DNA of 64,000 nucleotides from Norana najaformis (GCA_964023275.1 OZ029926.1:25659998-25723997); one strand, 5' to 3'; counted from the first letter of the stretch, positions 47,815-60,017 are shown. Numbers and translations: made by a program. Notes: a model not told the origin generated them from the sequence alone.

Positions 47815-48450
47815 GGATAAATTGGGGGGGGGGGGGGCGACGTCAATCACCTTCGTAATCACACAGCGTCGTTAAACAGACTCTGCAATGTGCGAACCTA
47901 AGAGGAAAAGTAATATAGGATCTACAGCCTTGGCAACCAGAAGATGTCGTTAAAAACTGGATACAAATTCTACTAGCTTAAATTTAACTCCGCCACTGCC
48001 TTTAGCCTGGTAGTGCCAGTTCCAAGCCTGGATAAAGGAGGAGGGCGACGGCAACGGCCTTCGATGCCATAAGATGTCGTTAAACTGTGGAACTACTACT
48101 ATTACTAACTTAAATGGTCTTCCTAAATGAAGTATTATAAATATGAAATAACGCTACATAATCCAATTAGCCCTTTAGACACCCTTAAAGCGTTTTAGCA
48201 TTGCTATATATATTCAGCAACTGCCATTATTTTCTGAATATCATTTTTCCGTGTCAGGCAGGTTAAGGTCGTTGTCGTCAACGGCCGAATGCAGTCACAA
48301 GATGTCGTTAATCAATGGAAACATCTACTACAATAGTTTACTAACTGCAGTCTTTACGAGCATCATAAAATAAAACTGGGTCTTTTAGTGGCTCGTTAGA
48401 CACCTTTAAAACGGTTTCCACGTACACTATATAAACTCAGTGAGCAGGTT
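47815..48450 (+). repeat. Module M cluster, sense
   Basis: Units near 47830-47885 (after a run of 14 or more G), 47940-47965, a full unit at 47985-48100 and one at 48255-48325. gacacctttaaaacggtttc lies at 48400. Confidence 0.8.
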
Positions 48451-48532
48451 TAACATTCATTTTCCTTCAACAATAGGGGGAGAGTACGGTAGACGTAGAC
48501 TGCTAATGGCAGCCACAATATGGCTAATCTAT

Positions 48533-48640
48533 TCTAACCTAATCTAACCTAATCTAACCTAATCTAATCTAATCTAAGACTTCTATAACGATCACAATGC
48601 GCGAAGTTTCAATCGATGGTCGCTACGAGCTGAACCGTAG
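48533..48640 (-). mobile_element. Antisense LINE-B tail
   Basis: A ctaatctaatctaa repeat (48535-48580) runs into gacttctataacgatcaca and a degraded LINE-B end. Confidence 0.6.
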
Positions 48641-48669
48641 TAACAATTCGCAGTGCGTTGAAGAAGCTC

Positions 48670-48815
48670 CTTTGACGGACGACAGCCAATGTCGTCAGAA
48701 CAAGACAGCCAATGTACAAGCATCACGCATGACTGACATCGAGCCTACATGCATGACAGCCAATGCGGCTCAAGCATGACAGCCAATGTTCACGCTTCGC
48801 GCATGATTGACAGGC
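48670..48815. repeat. Degenerate tandem of about 30 bp
   Basis: gacagccaatg occurs four times with spacing near 25-60 bases, alternating with cgcatgactgaca-like words. Confidence 0.6.
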
Positions 48816-49153
48816 CCTATGACGTAAAAGGGAATATGCTCCGACAATTAGTTTCTTATATTATTTTAAGATAGTCAAGAATTCGTTAGCCACAAAATAT
48901 TTTGCTTGGTGTATATATTGTCAAAAATAAAAATTAGAAAAATTAACAAGCATCTCAGAACATATTCATATTTTCAAATTATCTAAAGACGCATCTTTTT
49001 TTATAAGTATCAGGCAGATGATTCAGATGATTCTAAAGGCGCTATATAAACATTCAGTTATCTACATTCACATATATTTAATGAATAAATGGAAACTTTC
49101 AATATAGGTAAGTAAGCTATAAGGGACCATCAATATTCCATGGTAAAATAGTC

Positions 49154-49225
49154 GGGGATGTAGCTCAGCGGTAGAGCGTTCGCTTTGCATGCGAAAGGCC
49201 CCGGGTTCGAAACCCGGCATCTCCA
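49154..49225 (+). tRNA. tRNA-Ala (anticodon TGC)
   Basis: A complete cloverleaf folds by hand: 7-bp acceptor (ggggatg/catctcc) with the G3:U70 wobble that marks tRNA-Ala, D arm gctc/gagc, anticodon loop tttgcat, T arm ccggg/cccgg. A and B boxes are intact, and a TTTT terminator follows about six bases downstream. Nearly identical to 49950-50021. Confidence 0.97.
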
Positions 49226-49458
49226 AACGTTTTAAGTGATTCTTTCACAAAAGCAAGATCGCGCCTACGACGGATAGACCCTATAAAGGTGCTATATAAA
49301 TGTACGATTACGATTACTATATAAAACAAAACAAGGTTACAACACTTGGCCAAACACGAGAAAAGTGCACGACTTGTCAAAAGACCTTTGAACTCTACTG
49401 AAGAATTAAAAATAAGACTGGTCTAAAAGATAAAACAGTTCAATCCCTTGTGTGCTTA

Positions 49459-49530
49459 GAGGATGTAGCTGAGTGATAGAGCTCTTGCCTCGGATGTAAG
49501 AGGCCACGGTTTCAAATCCCGTCATCTCCA
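49459..49530 (+). pseudogene. tRNA-Ala-derived pseudogene with a CGG anticodon loop
   Basis: Same length and order as the neighbouring tRNA-Ala genes, including acceptor end catctcc and G3:U70. It has mismatches at acceptor pair 2:71, the last D-stem pair and T-stem pair 53:61. The anticodon stem still pairs (cttgc/gtaag) and the loop reads ctcggat, so the anticodon would be CGG (proline). Probably dead, but chimeric if transcribed. Confidence 0.7.
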
Positions 49531-49599
49531 GTTTTGCCCGTGAGAGCTAGTAATTAGTAGATGTCCAGCCTTTTAATTTATGACGTTTTAGCTATGGTG

Positions 49600-49635
49600 T
49601 GTGTCTGTCTGTCTGTGTGTGTGTGTGTGTGTGTG

Positions 49636-49678
<43 letters not shown>

Positions 49679-49680
49679 TA
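49600..49680. repeat. GT/TCTG microsatellite
   Basis: gtgtgtgt followed by about eleven tctg units. Confidence 0.95.
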
Positions 49681-49949
49681 TAAGAGGTTTAGTTTGGCAT
49701 AGCAAAACTAAATTGGCTGTTTAGAACTTTTGAGACATCTAATGTTAAGAGTGTGAGCTTTTGAATATTCCTTTGGTAATTCTGTACTGTGTTCAACGAT
49801 CACTTGATGTCACTTTTGATAATGGGTTTCGAATTGAGAATTCACTGAAGCGTGACATATTTCAGTTCATTGACTGAATGCGCATTTAAGTTAAACCAAG
49901 ACGCATACTGGCCTATTTATAATATGTTGACCGTACCCGTAATCGTTCA

Positions 49950-50021
49950 GGGGATGTAGCTCAGCGGTAGAGCGTTCGCTTTGCATGCGAAAGGCCCCGG
50001 GTTCGAGACCCGGCATCTCCA
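49950..50021 (+). tRNA. tRNA-Ala (anticodon TGC), second copy
   Basis: Differs from 49154-49225 at one T-loop base (ttcgaga versus ttcgaaa). Full cloverleaf, G3:U70, intact A and B boxes and a TTTT terminator about five bases after the end. The first 25 bases of 3' flank also resemble the first copy, so the duplication included flanks. Confidence 0.97.
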
Positions 50022-50304
50022 AATGTTTTAAATGCTATTCTTTTGGGGTAATCTAATTTGCAAGACTCACTACTTTGGATTTTGAAAACGCTAGTGAGCC
50101 CCGCCCTGTAAACCTCCCAGTTGTTTTCCTTCTTATAAATAAACTTCATCACCTCACCTTTCTTGCCCCTCCGACGAAATTCAAATCCCGGACCGAACGG
50201 TATCTCAGGAAGCAAATAAATCAGAAGTGTATGTCGAAATGCAGATCCTGTCACTCTTAATATGTGTCAGGGTATGTTTCTGTCCCTCCCTATGTTCTTT
50301 GTCT

Positions 50305-50460
50305 ATGCCTGTCTGTCTGCCTGTCTGCCTGCCTGTCTGTCTGTCTGTCTGTCTTCTCTCCTTTTCTTGCTTTAAGGAGAGCAAGCAAGACGTAGACGGA
50401 CAGAGAGACAGACAGATAGATAGACAGACAGATGTACATGCACACAGACAGATAGGTCAC
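50305..50460. repeat. TCTG tract followed by its AGAC counterpart
   Basis: tctgtctg at 50310-50355 and gacagacagatag at 50400-50455 lie about 45 bases apart on opposite strands and could pair. Confidence 0.85.
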
Positions 50461-50499
50461 TATTAGACTTGTTGAGCCCTGGTCAAGCTGCAATTCGGT

Positions 50500-51009
50500 C
50501 AAACGTGAAAGGCGAAAACCTGGCGCTGCATGAATGTACCTGTACTTTAACGCCCACTCTTCCGCTGGTCTAATTGAATTCCAACGGTGGACCACCCTAC
50601 TTGGGTGGCGAGTGGCGTAAACCTTCACCCAACCCACCCAGTTTCTCCCATCCCCTTTTTACTCTGCATCTCTGCTATTCTGAGCAAGTGGCGCTTACAG
50701 CGGCCGGTCGAGGAATTAATGGATGTTTTATCGTTCTCGTAAACTCATGTCTGGCAGATGACTAAAAGCAAACAGTTCAACCCTCACTCTCTGTCGCTGT
50801 TGCTTCCCTCTTTCCTTTGTTTACTTCCAACATTCTCTTCCTTCTGCCTCTTCTGTCTTCTTAAATTTGCTTCACTCTTTTCCTTCTTTAACTCCTGCCT
50901 TCCTTCCTGCTTCTTCTGTCTTCCTATCTCCGTCGCTTGTCTTCATCCACTTACTGTTCATCCTTTCCTTCGTTCTCCCTCTCTGCTTCTCTCCCTTTAC
51001 CCTTCCTCC

Positions 51010-51053
<44 letters not shown>

Positions 51054-51455
51054 AGCACTTGTAACGCGCGCAATGTGAGTAAACCTGAATCTGAGGCGCG
51101 GATGTATATTCGCTAGGGGCCAAAATGGAGTCATGCAAAAGCCAGGATGAAGTAGTCAGTCTTAACGAGTGATTTAAAAGATGATAGCGAGTTTGCAAGA
51201 CGGGCCTTTTGTGGTAGACGATTCCAAATTCCTAGCTCCTCCCTCCCTTTCTTGCTCCGTCCCGTCATCAATTTCTTCCTCTCTTCCTTCACTCCTGTAC
51301 TAATGCTATGTGTTTCCCTTCAGTCTTTTCGTCCACTTCCAGTTCTTTCCCCACTCCATTTTCATCCATCCCTTGATCCAGTGGCATATTTAGCTGTAGG
51401 CACGGGGGATTCGCCCTCCCCACAGCCCTTCTTCGTCATATGTCGGCGCCCCTCA
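50500..51455. other. Unassigned pyrimidine-rich DNA
   Basis: C/T-rich from about 50780 to 51000, then (TTTA)n at 51013-51052. No gene recognised. Confidence 0.5.
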
Positions 51456-51612
51456 GACCTGGAATCGGACCCTTTTGCCACCTGGAACCGGACCCTTTTG
51501 CCTATAGATTTTGTTTTGACTGAGCGCCTGTGAATAAGATGGTCCCCGCGGCGCGGCTTTCGTTGGGCGCTGTAGAAATCTCGGAATTACGATTACGATT
51601 ACGTTTACGACA
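51455..51612 (+). mobile_element. LINE-A 3' end with well-preserved ATTACG tail
   Basis: ggacccttttgcctatagat to ttgggcgctgtagaaatctc, then attacgattacgattacg. It gives the best view of the LINE-A tail repeat. Confidence 0.9.
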
Positions 51613-51884
51613 TGGTTCACTGCCAGAATGTGACGCCCCTCTGGAAGGGCCTTTAACCCCCTGTTGCAACCCTGGATCCGCCACTGCTTCGATCGCGATT
51701 CCTTCTTCCCCCCGCCAGTTGTGTTCCATCTCCTCTTTCTTCTCCAGGCGTCCGAACATTTCGCAATCCTTCCATCCTATCAACGTATTCCATCGTATCC
51801 CATGTCTTCCTATGCTTTCCCTTTCCACAGCCTTTCATTGTCATATCCGATTTCTTTGTTGCTCATTTCATTCCGGGAGTGCGC

Positions 51885-52330
51885 GGTAGTCTAGTGGTTA
51901 GTATGCTGGAGGGTCAGCGTAGAGGTCAGAGGTTCAAATCCCCGTCAGGTAGGAAATACACGCCAAGATTTCTACTTCACTAGTGCCCCCTAGTGAATCC
52001 TGCTGTAAAATGAGTTCACAGATTGTACACTGTCTGTTGGAAGACCAGGTGGCGAGAAAGAGTACTAGTCACCCGCCCTCATATGCCGAGGCTAAAAAAA
52101 CAAAGTCGCTGACATTTCATGCCGATATGGCTGCTTCCCGAGTTTATCTCAATGTACAGCCGTTCCCATTCTATCTTTGACCATACACACAAACTTATTC
52201 TGGGACTCTGGGTTTTACTTATAGGTTGATTGACGCTCTTAAAAGAGGTGTGGAAGGGACTGCTCTTCCTCTTTCTTTCATTTCCCTCCATTCTCATCAA
52301 TAACTATTTAAATGTGATTTTTAAAGCATA
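51885..52330 (+). mobile_element. SINE-2 and its 3' flanking repeat
   Basis: Head gtgcgcggtagtctagtggt and ggttcaaatcc (A and B boxes), body to catatgccgaggctaa. 52080-52330 continues with the sequence shared with 16040-16300. Confidence 0.8.
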
Positions 52331-52344
52331 CTTGAACTTTATAA

Positions 52345-53130
52345 ACAACATCGTGGCAATTAGTAAATTGCTACAACAGTTAACTTGACCACCGCCTTTA
52401 GTTGGGTGGAGCCAAGCCTGGATAAAGAAGGAGGGCGAAGCCAATCACCTTCGCTAGAACGCAGCGTCGTTGAACAGAAAATACGCATTATCGCTGGATT
52501 AATCTCTAATTTTCTCATTAAAAAATATAAGGTAAGATAAGGTCGACATCAACGGCGCTGGCAGCTACAAGATGTCGCTAAACAATGGGGAAAACGGCTT
52601 ATAACTTAAATCCTAAAGTATGAATTACACGAATATTAGCATTCGTATATGCCTTGATTAGACACCTTTAAAACGCTTTCAAATTGTTCTATATATATAA
52701 TCGTTAACTGAGTTATTTCACGATTGCTGTTGATGGAATGGACGATCGACGTGAACGGCTCTGGAGGCCACAAGATCTCGTAAAAAATGGAAACTACTGC
52801 TAATCGCTGATAAAATCTGCTACTTCGGTATATTATGGTGGTGCCAGTCCGAAGCCTGGATAAAGGAGGAGGGCGACGCTAATCACCTTCGCTAGGACGC
52901 AGCGTCGTTAAACAGAAGATACGCATTATAGCTTGATTAGTCTCTATTTGTGTTATTTAAAAAGATATAAGGTAACATAAGGTCGACATCAACGGCGCTG
53001 GCAGCTACAAGATGTCGCTAAACAATGGGGAAAACGGATAATGATTTAAATCCTGAGGTATGAAGAATATTAGCAGTCGTTTTTGCCCAAATTAGACACC
53101 TTTACAACGCTTTCAACTTATTTTATATAT
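52345..53130 (+). repeat. Module M cluster with internal direct repeat
   Basis: Two successive blocks (52385-52700 and 52835-53130) repeat the same order: ggataaa..ggagggcga unit, cagctacaagatgtcgctaa, then gacacctttaaaacgctttc. 52385-52690 is colinear with 16345-16800. Confidence 0.8.
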
Positions 53131-53131
53131 T

Positions 53132-53570
<439 letters not shown>

Positions 53571-53929
53571 GTCACATGAGCTGTACTTTATAAACTGTTG
53601 TACATACATTTATGTATAAAGTGCTTTATAGTTTTGGAATATATTGACATTTGTACCTTCTGTGATTGTTTTCAAAAACAATACTTACTGTACAATATGT
53701 TCAGGCTTTACGTACAAACATGAATTATAAATTCAAGACTGTGCATTTGTATATAATGTGTTACTTAAATGTTAATAGCGTTTATAGGGTAGAAAATGTG
53801 GCCTTATAAGCTTACGAGCATTGTCAATTGTAAATAATATTGTTCTATTGTTATTGTTGTTGTTATTATGTATATCTGAATTGCGTTTGTACATATCCTT
53901 TAATTGTTTTTTTGCTTTAAAAAAACGTT

Positions 53930-54120
53930 ATGGAGAAAAAGAAAAAAGAAAAAAAGAAAAAAAGAAAAAGAAAGGAAAAAAGAAAGGAAAAAAGGAAAAA
54001 ACAATAAACAATAAAATAAAAGAAAAAGAAAATTTAAAAAAATTAGAAAATTTAAAAAAAAATTAAAAAGATAAAAGGAAAGAGAAAATACCGAAGAGAA
54101 AAAAGAAAAGAAAAAAACTT
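53930..54120. repeat. A-rich polypurine tract
   Basis: About 190 bp of A with scattered G and rare T or C (aaaaagaaaaaaagaaaaag). Confidence 0.9.
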
Positions 54121-54299
54121 TTTATTTCAGCTATTTACCACCAGGAGAAAAGACACGACTGTCAACCAAAGACACAGCTCTGAATACAAATTCTGTCTGA
54201 TGATACGATGTCAAAAGACCGCAAAAGAAAGGAAAGAAAAACATACATGCAGAAAAACCCAAGAAACATATCAGCGAAAGAAAAGAAAACTATTTACTA

Positions 54300-54780
54300 A
54301 TTCCAAATGTCATCAACGGCCTTAGTTGTCATAAGATGACGTTAAACTCTGGATTTACTTACTTACTTGAGGCTAATTTGTTGCTGTTGACCGGCGAGGT
54401 AACGGAAGGTCGACGTCAACGGCTCTGGCAGCCATAAGAACTCGCTAAGAAATGGAAATTACTGCTAATAGCTGATAACCTCCGCTACTGAGGTATATGC
54501 GGGTGGTGCCAGTCCGAAGCCTGGATAAAGGAGGAGGGCGACGCTAATCACGCTACTTAATACGATGTGTTTTAGCATAAATGGCGATGACTGTACTATT
54601 TAGACACCTCTTTTAAGTATATTTTTCTCCTTACATAGTACGTAGAATGTCTCTCTGCGTTGTATTAAAAACTCCGCCACTGCCTTCAGTCGAGTAGTGC
54701 CAGTCCCAAGACTGGATAAAGGAGGAGGGCGACGCTAATCATCTTCATTATAATAAGGTGTAGTTAAACAGCAGATACCC
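54300..54780 (+). repeat. Module M cluster, sense
   Basis: Units at 54305-54365, 54395-54465, 54500-54560 and 54665-54770; a gacacctcttttaag variant lies at 54602. Confidence 0.8.
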
Positions 54781-54954
54781 GCTAGGACAGTAGGTACATT
54801 TGTAGCTGGAAAACATTGGAATAAACGATATTATACGGTTGGATTCGTTTCTTACATTTGACTGGACTGGATTGGTTTAGATTAGACTAGATTGGATTGA
54901 ATCCCATCCTATAGCTTAGGATATCATATCCTATCATATATCGTAACATATGAC

Positions 54955-55010
54955 ATCACATCAGCTTCGATCAGAGAGGTCAGATTAGATTAGATTAGAT
55001 TAGGTTAATT
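54955..55010. repeat. (TTAGA)n tract
   Basis: agattagattagattagatt; possibly the tail of an eroded LINE-B. Confidence 0.8.
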
Positions 55011-55516
55011 ATCTTTGCGATCGTCACTCTCGTGCCACTCCTATCCAATCCTCCTCTCTTAGCATTGCATTCCTCGTTTTCCAGTTTCAAGAGCTCTGTT
55101 CTACATCTCGGTACAGAGGCAAAATTAACGTTCCCAATCCTTCCATCAGCACCACCACTCTCCATGCAGATCGCTCTCCCTCCCTCCTTCCATTCCGCCC
55201 TTCCACCCACCCACTCTATCCCGATGGAGCACTGGACCACGACTGCACCAGCGAAACCACTTTTCCCAAACATTCCTCCTCAAGTAGGGCCAATAAAGTA
55301 CGCCTGCTTAACTCTCACCAGCTCAGTTCACCCTGGCTTCTACCCTCGCCGGCTTTAACGTGTTATTAATAGAAGCGACCTTCGACCTTTGACCTCAATT
55401 CCCCCGTCCCCCGCCTCCTTTTCCTCGTCCGCTTCTTCTGACTTCGTCCCTTGATTGAGGCTGAGTGACTGACTGATTGATTGATTGTTTGGCGTCTCGT
55501 CGTAACTGGCAATTCG

Positions 55517-55701
55517 TCTGTCTGTCTGTCTGTCTACATATTTGTCTATTTGTCTGTGATTATGTGTCTGTCTGTCTATATGTATGTATGTGCTTGTGTC
55601 TGTCCGTCTGTCTGTCTGGCTGTCTGTCTGTATATCTATCTGTGTGTCTGGGTGTCTGTGTCGGTGTCTGTGGTCTGTGTGTCTGTGTGTGTGTGTGTGT
55701 G

Positions 55702-55733
<32 letters not shown>

Positions 55734-55735
55734 CA
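55517..55735. repeat. TCTG/GTCT microsatellite field
   Basis: About 220 bp of degenerate tctg repeats with a gtgtgtgt core. Confidence 0.95.
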
Positions 55736-55960
55736 CCCTCCCTTCAATTCCCCCGTTGTTCCCTCCATCCTTCCATCGGGCTGTCCGTTTGTTGATCCCT
55801 CTCCTGTGTCCGAAGTCCGGGACAATTTGTTCCAGTTCAACTGGAGTGCTCTTGACGTGTACTTAGCTGTGCTGCATACTTAAACATACTTAACAGATAC
55901 TGTGGACAGTAAACCAGATGTAGGCACGGGTACTCATTGCATGCAGATGGAGCGAAATGG

Positions 55961-56093
55961 CTATTCCATTTGCAGGCACTTTGACAATTCATCGTCGGTA
56001 GTAGTGGCTGGGCCGTAGACCCAGTCCTCCTCTTCCTCTGGTTCTCTGCCCTCAGGCAGTTTCAAACTTCCGACGACTCCGGACATAGACTTT
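55961..56093 (-). CDS. Candidate short terminal exon, unknown protein
   Basis: Minus strand: an acceptor-like gtcgttag, then 44 codons to a TAG, reading SMSGVVGSLKLPEGR, then EEEEDWVYGP and TTTDDELSKCLQME. An in-frame ATG at 56086 could also start a 41-codon ORF. The composition looks protein-like, but part of it comes from a GA-rich patch and a random frame of this length is not rare. The acceptor bases belong to an altered module M unit. No family recognised. Confidence 0.3.
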
Positions 56094-56430
56094 CTAACGA
56101 CATCTTATGGCAGGACCTTTAACGTCGACCTTGCCCTGTATTTTACTTGCCAATTACTAGTGGTTCTAATAGTAGTAGTAGTAGTTCCACAGTTTAACGA
56201 CATCTTATGGTCACCATCCGACTAGAGGCAGTGGCGGAGTTCTACTGGTTCTAATTATTAGTAGTTCCTCAGTTTAATGACAGCTTATGGCATCAAAGAC
56301 CGTTGACGTCGCCCTCCTCCTTTATCTAGGCTTGGGACTAGCACTACCACCAACTAAGGCAGTGGTTCTAATGCACTCGCAGTTAATTAATATATAGCAA
56401 CGGTAAAGTCTTGTAAAGGTGTCTATAAAA
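56094..56430 (-). repeat. Module M cluster, antisense
   Basis: Units at 56094-56145, 56180-56240 and 56265-56355 (tttatctaggcttgggacta), then aaaggtgtctataaa at 56413. Confidence 0.75.
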
Positions 56431-56799
56431 TCGACCTTACTTTGCCTGACATTGCTTTCAGCAGCTTCCTGTTAGCTAAATAAATGGATCCAACAGTTTA
56501 ACGACATCGTAGACTTGGAATTGCGTCTTGTGAATTGGGTCACTTCAAATGCACCTTACATCAACGACTGGAAACAATTTGCCTAGCGCGGGCTGGAGAG
56601 CTTTGGAGTTGATGTCCTTTAGAAACCCGACAGTGACTGACAGAATGAAGGAACTTGAAGACTGTTAGAGGCTTAGATGAGGTGGCTTAAAGAAGCTTTG
56701 GTTCACACAGTATCATCGCCTTCGAAGTATATATACAATTGAAATTTGAGCAAAACTTTAAGTGGGGTCCTCTTATGGACTTATTAGAAACTGTTTTAT

Positions 56800-57312
56800 T
56801 TACCCTTCTCCTCCTCCTCGTCTTCTTCTTCCTCCTCCTTCTCCTCTTCCTCCTCCTCCTCCTCCTTCTCCTCCTCCTCTTCTTATTCTTCCTCCTCCTC
56901 CTCTTCTTTTTCTCCTCCTCCTCTTCTTATTCTTCTTCCTCCTCCTCTTCTTTTTCCTCCTCCTCCTATTCTTCTTCCTCCTCCTTCTCCTCTTCCTCCT
57001 CCTCTTCTTTACCTCCTCCTCCTCTTCCTGCTCCTCCTCCTGCTCCTCCTCCTTTTCTTATTCTTCTTCCTCCTCTTCTTTTTCCTCCTTCTCCTCTTCT
57101 TCTTCTTCCTCCTCCTCCTGCTCCTCCTCTTCTTCTTCCTCCTCCTCCTCCTCCTATTCCTCCTCCTCCTCTTCTTCTTCCTCCTTCTCTTCTTCTTCTT
57201 CCTTCTCCTCCTCCTCCTCTTCTTCTTCTACCTTCTCCTCGTCCTCTTCCTCCTCCTCCTACTCCTCCTCCTACTCCTCGTCCTCGTCCTCCTCCTCGTC
57301 TGTCTGTCTGTC
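56800..57312. repeat. Polypyrimidine tract (CTC/TTC repeats), about 510 bp
   Basis: Nearly pure C and T on the plus strand (cctcctcctcttcttcttcc) with only rare purines. Poly-Ser, poly-Leu and poly-Pro frames are artefacts. Confidence 0.97.
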
Positions 57313-57319
57313 TACGTCT

Positions 57320-58060
57320 ACAGATTTCTCTCCGGCTGTTGGTTTGAACTGGTATGAACTGTCTCGCTTCTACGCTTACTACATACTTATTTACGTCGTT
57401 GTATGTAACCTAACTCCGAAACAGACTGCGAACCATCCCTAGGCTTTGTATTAGATCCATGGGACATAAACAAACGATCATAACGGTAGAAGCCCCTATT
57501 ATCGCCCAACAGCTGACTCAGCAGACGCCAGCTAAATTTCAGGTGCAGACAGCTCCTCTTTCGCGCGACTTTAACGCGAATCCCTCAGGCGGCGCCATCT
57601 GTTGACGGGTAGGACTTGTCAGACTCAATTAATCCCATTCTGTCCTCCTGGTTTTATGATCATCGCTTATTTGAGCGACATCTACCGTCTGGTTTTAATC
57701 TATCCGTCGAAACGCTGCCTTTTAAGTGGCCGACGCAAACGGGTGCAGTGGATTTTGAACTGGATGTGCTCAGGTTGCCCCTCAAATAATTATATACTCG
57801 GTCATGTCATGTGAATGAATGGCAGCAATGATCGAAAATTTTGGAAAATGCCTTTCAGCTGCGACTTGGAATTTTCAAGGGATTGAGAGATAACATTTAG
57901 ATAGAATTATTCTTAATGACAGCTCTGGTAGCTATGAAGTCTAAAACAAGAGGTGGATTTGGAATTTTCAACAGATTGAATGCTGATATTTAGATAGATT
58001 TATGACTCAATTATCTTAATTGATCGAGTAGAGGAGGTGGTTCGACTATGCTTCAAAGGT
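57320..58060. other. Unassigned single-copy-looking DNA
   Basis: A 48-codon plus-strand ORF (57459-57605) and an open minus-strand stretch overlap around 57.4-57.55 kb. Neither can be assigned to a family, so no gene is called. Confidence 0.3.
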
Positions 58061-58074
58061 GATAGATGACACAG

Positions 58075-58075
58075 T

Positions 58076-58137
<62 letters not shown>

Positions 58138-58295
58138 ATGATGATGATGATGATGGTAATGACGACGACGATTACGACGACGACGACGACGACGATAATA
58201 ATAATAAGAAGAAGAAGAAGAACAACAACAACAACAACGACAACAATAACAGCAACAACAACAATAACAACAGCAACAATAACAGTGATAACCCT
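58075..58295. repeat. Compound trinucleotide microsatellite
   Basis: (GAT)n, then (GAC)n, then AAT, AAG and AAC-type units. Confidence 0.97.
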
Positions 58296-58319
58296 GAATC
58301 GTGTTATCAAAGGTGCTCT

Positions 58320-59130
58320 TAAGACACCTTTAAAACAGTATAGAAGGCGCTTTATATACTATGTGTAGGCAGGCAATCGGTAGTGCCAGTCCCAAGCCTG
58401 GAAAAAGGAGGAGGGCGACGGCAGCGGCCTTTGATGCCATAAGATGTCGTTAAACTGAGGAACTAGTACTACACGGATCCGTTTGCTACTTTAAAAGGGA
58501 ATTTTGGTTCATTAAAGCACTTCCAGAGCCCAAGTGTGTCTGTGAGTTGTTTATCTGATATGAAGTTTTTGCCATGAAAACAATACAACAAAAAGTGTAC
58601 AAAATTTTCACAATCGACGTCATCGGACTTTGATGCCATAAGATGTCGTTAAACATTGGACCTACTAGTGGGGCTTTAAACACCCCTTTTAAGATCGCCT
58701 TTTGCGTTATAAATTGAAGAAGCGCCGTCTCGTAGACACCTCTTTAAAGTTTGCGATTTGCTTTTTAAGTAGAAGTTAGCGCAACGTAATTATTCAATTG
58801 ACTGTTTCGATCTTAAGGCATAGAGAATAAAACACTGAAAACTACAAAATTTTCACAATCGACATCATCAGCGTTTAATGCCATAAAATGTCGTTAAACA
58901 TTGGAACTACTAGTGCAACTTTAAACACCCCTTTTAAGATTGCATTCTGCTTTATAAATAGAAGAAGCGCCGTCCCGTAAACACCTCTTTAAAGGTTGCC
59001 ATTTACTCTATAAATAGAAATAAGCGCCACACGTTTTTAGAGTTAGTTTTAACATCTTGAATATGTGAAAACAAAGTGAAAACTGTACAAAAATTTAGCA
59101 ATAGACGTCGTTAAACATTGGAAATTTATA
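58320..59130 (+). repeat. Module M cluster, sense
   Basis: Full unit at 58375-58470; shorter units at 58615-58670, 58855-58915 and 59100-59125. Several gacacct or aacaccccttttaag motifs lie between. 58590-58760 and 58845-59010 are direct repeats of each other. Confidence 0.8.
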
Positions 59131-59213
59131 ATCGCTGATCTTCAGTCCATATCATACATAGAAAATATAATAATATGTTATTATAAATATTATTATTAAG
59201 CAACTAATATCCA

Positions 59214-59348
59214 CATGCATACATACATACATACATACATACATACATACATACATACATACATACATAGTTACATACTTACAGTGAGAATCTTAGATTA
59301 GTTTCTCTTAAAGCGGATCTATATATTGTTTCTTATTACAACTACAAT

Positions 59349-59408
<60 letters not shown>
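59214..59408. repeat. (ACAT)n and (ACAG)n microsatellites
   Basis: acat repeats at 59214-59270 and acag repeats at 59346-59408. Confidence 0.97.
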
Positions 59409-59894
59409 TATCCTAAATGTATGTATGCATGCATGCATGTATACTCATCGCCACAACCAACATCATCATGCTCATCATCATCACCACCAACAACACCACT
59501 ATCAGCAGCAGCATCATCATGCCTGTTGCTGGAGTTGGAAATAATGATGGTGATGATGACGACGACGATGATGATTTTTAATTGTAGCTTTTCTATTCTG
59601 TAATTGTAATTGTAATCACAGATTTATTTAGCGCTTCTTCAGGACACAAAACCAGGATTCCATGTCGTATGCTACTGCTGCTGATGATGATCATTCTACG
59701 TCTTGTTACAACTGATTACAGGGTATTACAGTCATTACTATGTAACAGTAAATCGTGGGAGACTACAGAGTACATATCCATCCATCTCCCAGGATTGTTT
59801 CCTTCGTAGACTGTTTCCACCTCTTCTCAAATTTCCCTCTCGGCTTTGATCGAACCAGCGCTGGGATGTGGCATGCACAACAACCATGTAATGC

Positions 59895-59995
59895 AATGTA
59901 ATGTAACAAGCATTTACATAGCGCTTTAGTAGCGACCATCGACTGATGCTTTGAGCAAATATTACGGTGGCGCTATAGAAATTCTTGGGTTATTA
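59895..59995 (+). mobile_element. LINE-B-like 3' end
   Basis: gaccatcgactgatgctttg, then ggtggcgctatagaaattct and a ttattattat tail. Confidence 0.6.
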
Positions 59996-60017
59996 TTATT
60001 TGTGGTTTACGTCTCAC

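Noticed and set aside
55032..55358. Overlapping open frames of about 100 codons on both strands
   Set aside because: No family resemblance and no splice or start context; likely chance in C/T-rich DNA.
56739..57442. Frames of 202 and 226 codons
   Set aside because: Poly-Leu, poly-Ser and poly-Pro translations of a polypyrimidine repeat.
57459..57605. 48-codon plus-strand ORF (MGHKQTIITVEAPIIAQQ..) and an overlapping open minus-strand stretch (WRLLSQLLGDNRGFYRYD..)
   Set aside because: Both strands are open over the same bases, neither matches a known family, and a frame of this length is expected by chance.
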